Shown in pieces: positions 46,101 through 53,325 of a stretch of DNA of 64,000 bases; the first letter of the stretch is position 1, and each line of letters opens with the position of its first letter. The position numbers and the translations under genes are program-made. The DNA comes from Flavobacteriales bacterium (lineage in GTDB: Bacteria > Bacteroidota > Bacteroidia > NS11-12g > UBA9320). The stretch spans positions 186,001 to 250,000 of the forward strand of contig JACJZV010000002.1 of the NCBI GenBank assembly GCA_020635395.1, written 5' to 3'. The notes under the pieces are model-generated. The model worked only from the letters and a program-made list of their open reading frames with translations, did not search any database and was not told the origin of the DNA.

Positions 46101-46215
46101 AGAAAAACCTGAGTTTAACATCGTAGATTTATATGATGAAAACAACAACCCCATTGGCACCCGAGTAACCCTGATATTACCCATAATCAAAGATATAAAA
46201 GACAAAGATGCTTAA
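43135..46215 (+). CDS. Propeller-sensor LytS-type histidine kinase
   Basis: 1,026-residue membrane sensor. A signal peptide (ending VSAQ) leads to a periplasmic region with 14 recognisable two-component-propeller blades (LWVGT...GGL-type motifs such as GYLWVGTYNGGL, GNLWIGTDGAGL, HVWLGTLGGGL, GILWIGTRDEGL), which fits two seven-bladed propellers. A Y_Y_Y domain follows (~690-765; YQYMLEGFDNQWIEAG), then one transmembrane helix (~775-795) and a His-kinase domain with NPHFIFNSLNSIQ (~819), the N box LIQPYIENAIIHG and the DNGIGR box (~951). All catalytic boxes are intact. It overlaps the next response-regulator gene by 8 bp. Confidence 0.95.
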   Translation: MLKHLLPFYLFFVSTVFVSAQSDIVHFENITREDGLAQSTINGILEGKDGFMWFATAEGLHRFDGYEFKIYKHDNKNPNSLISNHITALYEDNEGYLWVGTYNGGLDKFDKKSQKFTHFLIASLDSTENQFPVNCIKKDSRGNLLVGLDGNGLVLFNETSKSWQIFTKENSKLPNNYVNAIEPEAAGTGLWIGTMQGIILLKDGGFKQFSSLKLFENQAINSIYHHLGKVYFATSGQGLQIWDTKTDEVIPIPSPRIRGANFMQFILHDNEGNLWIGTDGAGLLKFNGEKFVNYRNNPFDFQSLVGDDLLVGYKDKTGALWFGCRDGISKYDPNMKLFNLYTRFEHDEKLTNNNIYSIYETADKHVWLGTLGGGLAEFNPETEELRVIPEIKSGHIETKSVRAIFEDKFGILWIGTRDEGLFSYDRKTNKFTHYPPQREEINVKTIRNIIEDEQGNLWLATRWGLAKFDRKTKKYIVFKNGYLNNNPIYQIIEDPKRDELILVTFRTGLQIFNKTDSVFSEVLFHTEDSTSPNVNAMMCIEAMGNDLYLIGTYAGGLNIFDRKTLKFKHLTSEQGLPNDVIYGILKSDNNTYWLSSNNGLIEYNSSKNSFKAYTLSNYLQGLEFNEGAYWKTKDNTFYFGGLHGFNYFKTASVHKKEIPPKVALTSFKKMDKEVNLEMDINYLDKILLSHNENLISFGFSALSYNNSHQSTYQYMLEGFDNQWIEAGTRHTAYYTHLSPGTYTFRVKAANHQGVWSNDERTIKVVVEPPYWQTWWFRLLIALALIALILLIFRFRTRSISKSYQHKLVDLELKALRSQMNPHFIFNSLNSIQYFVLKNEPKAAYTYLTKFSSLMRMILQNSRVKYITLKEERDWLYTYLELEKLRMENQLEFSIEVEDELNEKQIFVPSMLIQPYIENAIIHGLLPKEANRNLTVHFRKKQNKLECTIEDNGIGREQSAILNQNRTKKHKSQGIKVTGERLEILTQDMQEKPEFNIVDLYDENNNPIGTRVTLILPIIKDIKDKDA

Positions 46216-46936
46216 TGCACTTATAGTTGATGACGAATTAAAAAGTAGAGAGGTAATAAAAACCCTTTTGGAAAATTTTTGCCCCGAAGTTAATGTTGTT
46301 GGCACTGCCGAAAACATTCAGGAGGCTTTAAATGCCATTCATACTTTAAATCCAAATCTAGTATTTTTAGACATTAGCCTAAAAGAGGGAGATTCTTTTC
46401 AAATATTGCAACAACTCGAAGAAATAACTTTTGAAATTATTTTTGTGACCGCTTATGATGAATATTCGGTTAAAGCTCTCAAATATTCTGGAATTACCTG
46501 TTTATTCAAGCCTTTGGATATAGAAGAACTACAACATGCCGTAAAACGGGTGGTTAAGCAAAAAACCAATATCAAAACAGCCTATCAAATGGTAAATGGA
46601 ATATTGAAAAGCAAGTTTACTCAAATTCCTGTCATTACACCTTCTGGCTTGCTGTTCGCTTCGGTAGATGAGATACTTTATATCAACGAACTCGAAAAAG
46701 GCAGCGAAATCCATTTTTTTGACAAACCAAGCGTAAAAAGCAAACGAAACATCAAAGAGTTTCAAGACATTATTGTAAACAAAGAATTTCAACTTGTGGG
46801 TAAGGAACTATTCGTTAATATGCGACATCTAAACACCAACCTTAGCACCAAACGGCAACTGGTGTTTAACAATAAAGAACGGATAGATTTATCAACCTTC
46901 GAATTATCAAAGCTTCTGGATTTTCTCAGAGGGTAA
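46208..46936 (+). CDS. Response regulator with divergent LytTR-like output domain
   Basis: 242 residues. The receiver is intact: IVDDELKSREV, phospho-acceptor in VFLDISLKEGD, Thr in VTAYDEYS, Lys in LFKPLD. The C-terminal ~100 residues keep the spacing of a LytTR domain (VDEILYINELEKGSEIHFF, FQLVGKELFVNMRHL, ERIDLSTFELSKLLDFL) but lack the usual FxRxHxSYLVN and SRRK-type residues, so normal DNA binding is doubtful. Its ATG is within the end of the kinase gene (8-bp overlap), so it is the direct partner of the propeller kinase. Confidence 0.87.
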   Translation: MLNALIVDDELKSREVIKTLLENFCPEVNVVGTAENIQEALNAIHTLNPNLVFLDISLKEGDSFQILQQLEEITFEIIFVTAYDEYSVKALKYSGITCLFKPLDIEELQHAVKRVVKQKTNIKTAYQMVNGILKSKFTQIPVITPSGLLFASVDEILYINELEKGSEIHFFDKPSVKSKRNIKEFQDIIVNKEFQLVGKELFVNMRHLNTNLSTKRQLVFNNKERIDLSTFELSKLLDFLRG

Positions 46937-47011
46937 AATGGTTTGGTTATGAATTTGTTGGCTATGAGTGGCAATGTTGCGGTTTAATCCGATTTTTGCC
47001 AAAAAAAAGCA

Positions 47012-48205
47012 ATGATCTACGATGTGGCAATTGTTGGCGGCGGTATAGTTGGATTGGCAACCGCCTACCGAATTTTGGAAAAAAAACCTGAAACAAAACT
47101 CATCATTTTAGAAAAAGAATCGTCCGAAGCAAAGCACCAAACCGGTCACAATAGTGGCGTTATTCATAGTGGTTTATACTACAAACCGGGTTCGTTAAAA
47201 GCCAAAAATTGCATCGACGGATATCATCAACTAATAGATTTTGCTCAGCAAAACGACATTCCTTATGATTTGTGCGGAAAGATTGTGGTGGCCACTTCAA
47301 ACCAAGAGATTCCTGAATTAAACAAACTATACAATAGAGGCATTGAAAATGGTTTGGATGGAATGAAACTTTTGAAACAAGATGAACTTCGCGAATATGA
47401 ACCCCATGTGAATGGAGTTCAAGGCATTTTTGTTCCTCAAACTGGCATTATAGACTACAAAGTTGTCGCGGCAAAATATCGCTGGAAAATTGAAAAAATG
47501 AGTGGTGAATTTTTGTTCAATTACAGGGCAGATGGTTTATCCAAAAACCACAACAACTGGATAGTTCGATCAAAAAACCATGAAATTGAAACCAAAACCT
47601 TGATAAATTGTGCAGGTCTTTATTCTGATAAAGTAGCAGAACTGAGCCAAAAAACAGACACCAAAATAATTCCTTTTCGAGGCGAATATTATATGCTAAA
47701 AGATTCGGCCAAGCATTTAGTAAAGAATCTTATTTATCCGGTTCCTGACCCCAACTTTCCTTTTTTGGGTGTTCATTTTACCCGAATGATGAATGGCCAT
47801 ATAGAAGCTGGTCCCAATGCTGTTTTGGCTTTTAAACGTGAAGGATACACAAAGAAAGACATCAATTTGGGCGAGCTTTTTGAAAGCCTCATGTGGCCCG
47901 GTTTTCAAAAAGTAGCAGCAAAATATTGGAAAACTGGTATGGGCGAAATGTGGCGGTCGTTTAGCAAAAAGGCATTTACAAAGGCTCTACAAAAACTTAT
48001 TCCAGAAATTACTGAACATGACCTTGTAGCCGCCGAAGCAGGTGTGAGAGCTCAGGCGTGTGACAGAAAAGGTGGATTATTGGATGATTTTAAAATTATA
48101 GAAGATAAAAATGTTATTAATGTACTGAATGCACCAAGTCCTGCAGCCACTTCGAGTTTATCTATTGGAAAAACCATTGCAGAAATTTGGATAGAAAAAA
48201 GCTGA
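47012..48205 (+). CDS. lhgO: L-2-hydroxyglutarate oxidase
   Basis: FAD enzyme oxidising L-2-hydroxyglutarate to 2-oxoglutarate. The 397 residues begin with the dinucleotide-binding motif VAIVGGGIVGLATAYRIL, followed by HNSGVIHSGLYYKPGSLKA, a hallmark of LhgO that separates it from other DAO-family oxidases. Later GIFVPQTGIIDYK, INCAGLYSDKVAEL and the C-terminal INVLNAPSPAATSSLSIG match too. It stands alone 75 bp after the LytTR regulator; the convergent gene starts its stop 43 bp downstream with no clear terminator. Confidence 0.95.
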   Translation: MIYDVAIVGGGIVGLATAYRILEKKPETKLIILEKESSEAKHQTGHNSGVIHSGLYYKPGSLKAKNCIDGYHQLIDFAQQNDIPYDLCGKIVVATSNQEIPELNKLYNRGIENGLDGMKLLKQDELREYEPHVNGVQGIFVPQTGIIDYKVVAAKYRWKIEKMSGEFLFNYRADGLSKNHNNWIVRSKNHEIETKTLINCAGLYSDKVAELSQKTDTKIIPFRGEYYMLKDSAKHLVKNLIYPVPDPNFPFLGVHFTRMMNGHIEAGPNAVLAFKREGYTKKDINLGELFESLMWPGFQKVAAKYWKTGMGEMWRSFSKKAFTKALQKLIPEITEHDLVAAEAGVRAQACDRKGGLLDDFKIIEDKNVINVLNAPSPAATSSLSIGKTIAEIWIEKS

Positions 48206-48247
48206 TATTTTGTAAAAAACGCTCCTCAGCAGTTTCTTTGAGTTGAT

Positions 48248-50182
48248 TTACCGCATGAGGGTTACGGTACCCCATTTATACATTTTTGGATCTTGCAAAC
48301 ATTCTGCTTTTATACGAGCCATCCAGATATAGACTCCCGGTTCAGATTGTTTTCCTTTGTATGTTCCGTCCCATTTTTCGCCATAGACAAAACTCTCAAA
48401 TATCTTTTCTCCCCAAAGATTATATACCTCAAACGAATATTCATCGACCTTGCTCAATGGAAAAACGGGGCCAATAGATTCATTGAGTCCATCATTGTTT
48501 GGACTAAAGGCATTTGGCACAAAATAGTCGAGGTTTTCTGCTAAAAATACAATTTCGGTTTCATCAAAATCAGAGTAACCACAAACTTTATCCGTAACCA
48601 CAACCTTATATCTACCCGTTTCATTTACGGTTATGGCTCCCACCGAATCTCCAGTATTCCAGCTAAACGAATAACTCGAGTCATTCAGTTGCGTACTCAA
48701 CCTAATATCTCTCTTTTGGCAATATACCTGATATGGATCTCCAATATCAATGCTAAACGGTTTTCTCTGGTTTAAAACGATAGTGTCTATGTCGTGGCAA
48801 ATATCTTTATCAACCCTAAGCCAATATAGACCCGGCGTGGTCGCTCTTAGTATGCCCAATTTGCTTCCATCGTTCCATGTATAATCATCCCCGTTAAAAT
48901 TTGACTTTAAAGGCAAAATAAAATCACCGCAAAAGGTTGTATCGTTGCCCAAATGCACTTCGGGAATTGCAATAGCATCAATGGTTATCGTATCCTCTTC
49001 ATAACAGCCGTATCGACCAACTTTCAACCAGTATGTACCGGGTTTGTCAACAAAAATGGTAGGGGTAGTATCTCCGTTCGACCATTGATACGTATCAAAT
49101 GTTCTTGCTTTTACCTCAAGGTTTTTGGCAATTTCATTTCCACAAATAGTGGTGTCATTTCCAATATCTATGGGTTTAATGGCCGGCAGAATCTTTTTCA
49201 CATCCTTAAAACTGCCACATTGAGTAAATACTTCAACGGTATATGTGCCATAGCTTTTTACATTTATTTTTTGCGTTCTTTCCCCAGACGGATACCAAAG
49301 TACGTTTCTGTCCGGATGTCCTGCATCGAGTGTTATGTTAAAGTTTTCGGAGCAGAAAGTCGTGTCGTTTCCAAGTCCGGTTTTATGTTTAAAACTCTTA
49401 CTTCCCACAAAAACCCATGAATCCAAGTTTCTATCGCCAACATCTGCAATTCCTAACTTTATTTTGTACCAATTGCAGGGAATCAGGGTAAGATTGGCTT
49501 TCAACACCACCGTTTGTCCATTGGGTTGCAAATACTTTTGCTTTACTTTTTGTGATGAATCATTCAAAATGAAATATTCTGTATTTCTTAAATGGTTAAC
49601 ATTATCAATGGTTACCTCCACATTCGAACCAGGAACCAAGGCAACATTTTGCTCGCCAGATATGCCGGGTCCTGATATAAAAAACCCGAATACATCATTA
49701 AAGCCTCTATCAACATATCTCGGATATTCTTCGGATGCAAATATGTATTTGAATTCGATTTCTTCGGTTTGAGGCATAAATTCAAATTCCAAAACGGCTG
49801 CATCCTTCGTTGCTATTTTTGCAATGTTGTCTAAAGTTATGTTTCCCGGTTGACTCATATCACCTGATTTATCTGGCACATCATTTGGGCCTTTGGCATC
49901 TGTTGCAATCCCCGATGATAGTATAATTCCGGCATCAAGACCCAAATCGGCTGAATCTCCTCTTTCAAAAAGAGCAATTGACTTGCTGTGTCCTTGATAG
50001 ACAATATTTTTCGTCTTTACACCATCGCCCACCAAAATATTGTTTACCAAAACCTGACCGCCAAATCCGCCGGCCACAATCATTTGTGCATTCGATAAAA
50101 CCGCCACAAAAAGAAAGATAACAATGAAGCCCATTCTTAAACAAGAACCAAATTGATTACAGAATTTAGAGGAATGAATCAA
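48248..50182 (-). CDS. Choice-of-anchor-L-domain T9SS type B surface protein
   Basis: 644-residue predicted surface protein. The start is TTG 50182 (giving a charged N-region) or ATG 50134; both keep the signal peptide ending LSNAQ. A choice-of-anchor-L domain (~35-255; SLDLGLDAGIILSSG-like GLDAGIILSSGIATDA, FKYIFASEEYPRYVDRGFNDVFGFFISGPG) leads to four Ig-like repeats of ~85 residues, each opening with a GNDTTFC/GNDTTIC motif. The end (~555-644) is a type B sorting domain (VPNAFSPNNDGLNESIG, VYNLWGEKIFES, WDGTYKGKQSEPGVYIW). Unlike the giant protein, no PorP/SprF gene is adjacent. Confidence 0.92.
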   Translation of the reverse strand: MIHSSKFCNQFGSCLRMGFIVIFLFVAVLSNAQMIVAGGFGGQVLVNNILVGDGVKTKNIVYQGHSKSIALFERGDSADLGLDAGIILSSGIATDAKGPNDVPDKSGDMSQPGNITLDNIAKIATKDAAVLEFEFMPQTEEIEFKYIFASEEYPRYVDRGFNDVFGFFISGPGISGEQNVALVPGSNVEVTIDNVNHLRNTEYFILNDSSQKVKQKYLQPNGQTVVLKANLTLIPCNWYKIKLGIADVGDRNLDSWVFVGSKSFKHKTGLGNDTTFCSENFNITLDAGHPDRNVLWYPSGERTQKINVKSYGTYTVEVFTQCGSFKDVKKILPAIKPIDIGNDTTICGNEIAKNLEVKARTFDTYQWSNGDTTPTIFVDKPGTYWLKVGRYGCYEEDTITIDAIAIPEVHLGNDTTFCGDFILPLKSNFNGDDYTWNDGSKLGILRATTPGLYWLRVDKDICHDIDTIVLNQRKPFSIDIGDPYQVYCQKRDIRLSTQLNDSSYSFSWNTGDSVGAITVNETGRYKVVVTDKVCGYSDFDETEIVFLAENLDYFVPNAFSPNNDGLNESIGPVFPLSKVDEYSFEVYNLWGEKIFESFVYGEKWDGTYKGKQSEPGVYIWMARIKAECLQDPKMYKWGTVTLMR

Positions 50183-50224
50183 AACTTATAGAAAACGTAT
50201 CGCCGCAGGCTTTTATATTTCTCA

Positions 50225-50232
50225 CAAAAATA
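50225..50232 (-). promoter_or_regulatory. -7 promoter box of the choice-of-anchor-L gene
   Basis: Minus strand TATTTTTG, exact TAnnTTTG match, 42 bp upstream of the TTG start. A TTTTG lies upstream but about 5 bp off the ideal spacing. Confidence 0.45.
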
Positions 50233-50335
50233 AACAGAAGATTAGTCAAAATAATGACACTATTTTTAAAATTATTATCAAAAAAAAAGGTGGTGTAATT
50301 TTTTTTTGGCAACTTGCGTGCAAAATTTAGAAACA

Positions 50336-51004
50336 ATGAGAATATTTTATACACTGATTTTACTTTGTCTTTTTGCTCTTTTTTCAAACGCCCAAATTAC
50401 TTGGAATAAGGATACGGCTGATCTTGCCACGGGTTTTGAAACAGAATCTGACATAGAAACACACAATGTCATTACGGTAGCAAATGCCGGAAACTATAGG
50501 TGGGTAAGAAAAATTGTACAAAATTGTGGCACCGTAAAAAATGCTATATGCGATAAAAATACATGCTACTCTGAGGATACAGATTCGGCCGATTTTAGCG
50601 TAACTGATGGAGAATCATTTACCATGGTTTGTCATTTTTATCCATTTAACAAATGTTGTACTGACTCGGTAGTTATTTCACTATATGTTTACAACGTAGA
50701 TTTTCCAAACGTTAACAGCACAGCTACATATATTTTGGATTTATGGTGTGCATCTGCTAGTGTAAATTCTATTAATAATCAAAATTTGATTGTGTCTCCA
50801 AATCCTGCCACAAGCATGCTGACTTTGTCCATGAAAGAACTTGCCACTGCCTCAGAAGTAGTGATAAGCAATGCCGAAGGCAAACAATGGAACAAGGAAA
50901 TAATTGGAAATAAAGTTGATATATCTGAATTAAATGCGGGTATATACTTCATTACCATTCGAAATGAAGAGAAAATATACACCACAAAATTTGTAAAACT
51001 ATAA
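50336..51004 (+). CDS. Small T9SS type A sorting-domain protein, Cys-rich
   Basis: 222 residues from ATG 50336 (MRIFYTLILLCLFALFSNAQ, a clear signal peptide); ten upstream in-frame residues are unlikely to be translated. The body (~20-140) has eight or so Cys in short spacing (QNCGTVKNAICDKNTCYS, MVCHFYPFNKCC), suggesting several disulfides, and does not match a family I know. The C-terminal ~72 residues are a type A sorting domain (LIVSPNPATSMLTL, ISNAEGKQ, ISELNAGIYFITI). A terminator follows directly. Confidence 0.87.
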   Translation: MRIFYTLILLCLFALFSNAQITWNKDTADLATGFETESDIETHNVITVANAGNYRWVRKIVQNCGTVKNAICDKNTCYSEDTDSADFSVTDGESFTMVCHFYPFNKCCTDSVVISLYVYNVDFPNVNSTATYILDLWCASASVNSINNQNLIVSPNPATSMLTLSMKELATASEVVISNAEGKQWNKEIIGNKVDISELNAGIYFITIRNEEKIYTTKFVKL

Positions 51005-51024
51005 CCTTCGATTTGGTCATAGCT

Positions 51025-51055
51025 AAAAAGGCGATTCGGTTGAGTCGCCTTTTTT
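51025..51055 (+). terminator. Rho-independent terminator after the Cys-rich T9SS protein
   Basis: Stem AAAAAGGCGA / TCGCCTTTTT-like pairing around a short loop (TTCGGTTGAG), followed by six T, 20 bp past the stop at 51004. It separates this gene from marR. Confidence 0.88.
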
Positions 51056-51087
51056 ATTTAAGTTCATGACAAAACTTAACATTAAAA

Positions 51088-51102
51088 ATTTGAGTCTCAA
51101 AT
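51088..51102. promoter_or_regulatory. 15-bp palindrome upstream of marR, candidate operator
   Basis: ATTTGAG-T-CTCAAAT, a perfect 7-bp inverted repeat with one central base, 22 bp upstream of the marR ATG. It overlaps the TTTG (51089-51092) that would be the -33 box, 20 bp before TAACTTCG (51113-51120), one mismatch from the -7 consensus. MarR proteins often bind such repeats and repress their own genes; the assignment is inference. Confidence 0.45.
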
Positions 51103-51124
51103 GATTAACGTATAACTTCGCAAT

Positions 51125-51574
51125 ATGAAATTGAAAAAGCAACTCGGAATAGTCAAGTTTAGAAATAAATGGGAAAAAACGTTGCTAAACTTTCAGTTGG
51201 CGAACGCCAGAATAAATCTTCAAATACGCGACTGTTTTCGAGACGAAACAATAACCTACAACCAATATCAGGTTTTAAAAATTGTGGCCAACAGCAAACA
51301 ACCTGCCACCAACACTTCCATTAAAAATTCAATCATAGACAACGATTCGGATGTTTCCAGATTAGTTTCAAGACTTATTTCAATGAAACTTTTATCAAAA
51401 ACCGTAGACAAAGATGACAAACGATTTGCTCACATAAGCCTTACCCAAACGGGCAAAGAGACTTTGCAAAATATCGAATCAAAAATACATTCTTTGGATG
51501 AAGTATTTTTTAACCTAAGCACAAAAGAAGCAACAGCTTTAAACAATTTGCTGAGCAAAATCAGGAAAGCATAA
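51125..51574 (+). CDS. MarR-family transcriptional regulator
   Basis: 149-residue winged-helix repressor-like protein. The pattern is typical: ITYNQYQVLKIVANS at the start of the DNA-binding domain, NSIIDNDSDVSRLVSRLISMKLLSKTVDKDDKRFAHISLTQTGKETL for the recognition helix and wing (DxDKRxxxxxLTxxG). The ligand is unknown. It is a single gene between two transcripts and carries a palindrome upstream that may be its operator. The neighbouring trhO gene has its own promoter box, so they may not be co-regulated. Confidence 0.93.
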   Translation: MKLKKQLGIVKFRNKWEKTLLNFQLANARINLQIRDCFRDETITYNQYQVLKIVANSKQPATNTSIKNSIIDNDSDVSRLVSRLISMKLLSKTVDKDDKRFAHISLTQTGKETLQNIESKIHSLDEVFFNLSTKEATALNNLLSKIRKA

Positions 51575-51588
51575 GCATTTATTTGGGC

Positions 51589-51596
51589 TATATTTG
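51589..51596 (+). promoter_or_regulatory. -7 promoter box of trhO
   Basis: TATATTTG, exact TAnnTTTG match, 25 bp upstream of the trhO ATG at 51622. No -33 box at the right distance. Confidence 0.5.
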
Positions 51597-51621
51597 CCGT
51601 TCTCATTAAAAAGAGTGTAAC

Positions 51622-52650
51622 ATGAAATTGCATAATACTGTTAATGGGGAAGAGTTAAAACAGAAAATAAAAGAGAGCAACATTGCTCGTACTACCATTT
51701 CGTTTTACAAGTATGCCAAAATTGGCAATCCCCAATTGTTTAGAGACCATCTATATACCAACTGGAATCAAATTGGTGTTTTAGGCAGAATTTACGTGGC
51801 CTCAGAGGGTATAAATGCCCAACTCAGCGTGCCTACAACCAACCTTGAATCGTTTAAACAAGTCTTGGCAGACATAACTTTTTTGGATGGCATTCGGTTG
51901 AACTATGCAGTAGAAGATGACGGAAAATCATTTTTTAAACTCGCTATTAAGGTTAAAAACAAAATTGTGGCTGATGGTTTAGAGGAAGATATTTTTGACA
52001 TTACAGAACCCGCACCCTATTTGGGTGTTCAACAATTTAACCAATTGCTTGAAAACCCCGAAACCATTGTTATTGACATGCGAAACCACTACGAAAGCGA
52101 GGTTGGTCATTTCAAAAACGCCTGGTGCCCTGATGTAGATACATTTAGAGAGCAGCTACCTATGGTGGTTAACGAATTAGCCGAAAAAAAGGACAAACCG
52201 GTTTTGATGTATTGCACGGGCGGCATTCGCTGCGAAAAAGCGAGTGCTTTTCTAAAATACAAAGGATTTAAAGACGTATATCATTTAGAAGGTGGCATAA
52301 TTAAATACTCCAGAGATGCCGCAGAAAAAGGGTTGGAAAATAAATTTATTGGCAAAAATTTTGTTTTTGACGAACGATTGCACGAACGTATAACGGATGA
52401 TGTAATTGCTCAATGCCATCAATGTGGAGAGCCTTTTGACGACCATGTTAATTGCAAGAATAAGGCATGCAATCTCCTTTTTATTCAATGTCCAAAATGT
52501 GCCGAAAAGTATGAATCATGCTGCTCTGACGATTGCAAGACCATTGCGGCATTGCCTGAAGAAGAGCAAAAGGAACTACGAAAAGGAAAAGACACAGGAG
52601 TTAGAATATTTAGTAAAGGTCGGTTTAAAAATACCTTATCGATGAAATAA
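51622..52650 (+). CDS. trhO: tRNA uridine(34) hydroxylase, rhodanese-like (TrhO)
   Basis: Oxygen-dependent hydroxylation of wobble uridine 34 in some tRNAs. The 342 residues show the N-terminal TrhO domain (RDHLYTNWNQIGVLGRIYVASEGINAQLSVP), the rhodanese domain (IVIDMRNHYESEVGHFKNAWCPDVDTFR) with catalytic Cys in YCTGGIRCEKASAFL, and a C-terminal Cys-rich zinc-binding region (CHQCGEPF, CKNKAC, CPKC, CC..DC). All are standard for the family. It ends at a strong bidirectional terminator shared with the convergent rplY. Confidence 0.95.
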   Translation: MKLHNTVNGEELKQKIKESNIARTTISFYKYAKIGNPQLFRDHLYTNWNQIGVLGRIYVASEGINAQLSVPTTNLESFKQVLADITFLDGIRLNYAVEDDGKSFFKLAIKVKNKIVADGLEEDIFDITEPAPYLGVQQFNQLLENPETIVIDMRNHYESEVGHFKNAWCPDVDTFREQLPMVVNELAEKKDKPVLMYCTGGIRCEKASAFLKYKGFKDVYHLEGGIIKYSRDAAEKGLENKFIGKNFVFDERLHERITDDVIAQCHQCGEPFDDHVNCKNKACNLLFIQCPKCAEKYESCCSDDCKTIAALPEEEQKELRKGKDTGVRIFSKGRFKNTLSMK

Positions 52651-52677
52651 AAAAAGCTCCTTTTCAGGAGCTTTTTT
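52651..52677. terminator. Bidirectional terminator between trhO and rplY
   Basis: AAAAAGCTCCT / AGGAGCTTTTT around a TTTC loop, A-rich on one side and T-rich on the other. It works in both directions and lies between two convergent stops (52650 and 52708). Confidence 0.88.
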
Positions 52678-52707
52678 CTTATCTGTTTTAAAGAAATTGG
52701 ATATATC

Positions 52708-53304
52708 TTATTCTGAATCTTCAGAATCATCCATACCTCCAGCAGCACTTGCCGACCGAGAAGCACGAGTAACGATAACTGAAACAACACTGTTTTCAGG
52801 AGTGTCAAGCAATTCAACGTTTGGAATGTTCAAATCTCGAACCCGGATTGATTTACCAATATTTAACTTGTCGATATTTACTTCAACAAAGTCTGGCATG
52901 TCTTGAATAAGACCTTTTACCTTCAATTTGTGAATTTTTACCATCAACTTACCCCCTGCTCTAACACCTGGAGAGTTGCCCACTACATGCACAGGAATAC
53001 TCAATTCAACTGGATTTTCGAGATTTAACTCGTAAAAATCAGCGTGCAAAATACTTTCAGAAACAGGATGAAATTGCAAATCTTGCAATTTTGCAATGGT
53101 TTGTTTTCCGTTAATGTCAAGTCTTACTAAGTACGTGTTTGGTGTATATACCAAGTTTTTGAAGTCTGCCTCATACACTGAAAAAGAAACGTTTTCAGAA
53201 CCACCATAAAGCACACAAGGAGTTTTTCCTTCTTTTCTAACTGCTTTTGAACTGGCCTTGCCCAATCCACTTCGCAATTCTCCTTTTAAAGCAATTGTTT
53301 TCAT
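52708..53304 (-). CDS. rplY: 50S ribosomal protein L25 (CTC type)
   Basis: Binds 5S rRNA. The 198 residues consist of the L25 N-terminal domain (LKGELRSGLGKASSKAVRKEGKTPCVLYGG, VRLDINGKQTIAKLQDLQFHPVSESILHADFYEL) and the longer C-terminal domain of the general-stress-type L25/Ctc (VHVVGNSPGVRAGGKLMVKIHKLKVKG). The C-terminus is acidic (GGMDDSEDSE). It follows prs by 21 bp, an order seen widely; pth, which often follows, is absent here. Confidence 0.96.
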   Translation of the reverse strand: MKTIALKGELRSGLGKASSKAVRKEGKTPCVLYGGSENVSFSVYEADFKNLVYTPNTYLVRLDINGKQTIAKLQDLQFHPVSESILHADFYELNLENPVELSIPVHVVGNSPGVRAGGKLMVKIHKLKVKGLIQDMPDFVEVNIDKLNIGKSIRVRDLNIPNVELLDTPENSVVSVIVTRASRSASAAGGMDDSEDSE

Positions 53305-53325
53305 TTACTATTTAACTTTTACAAA

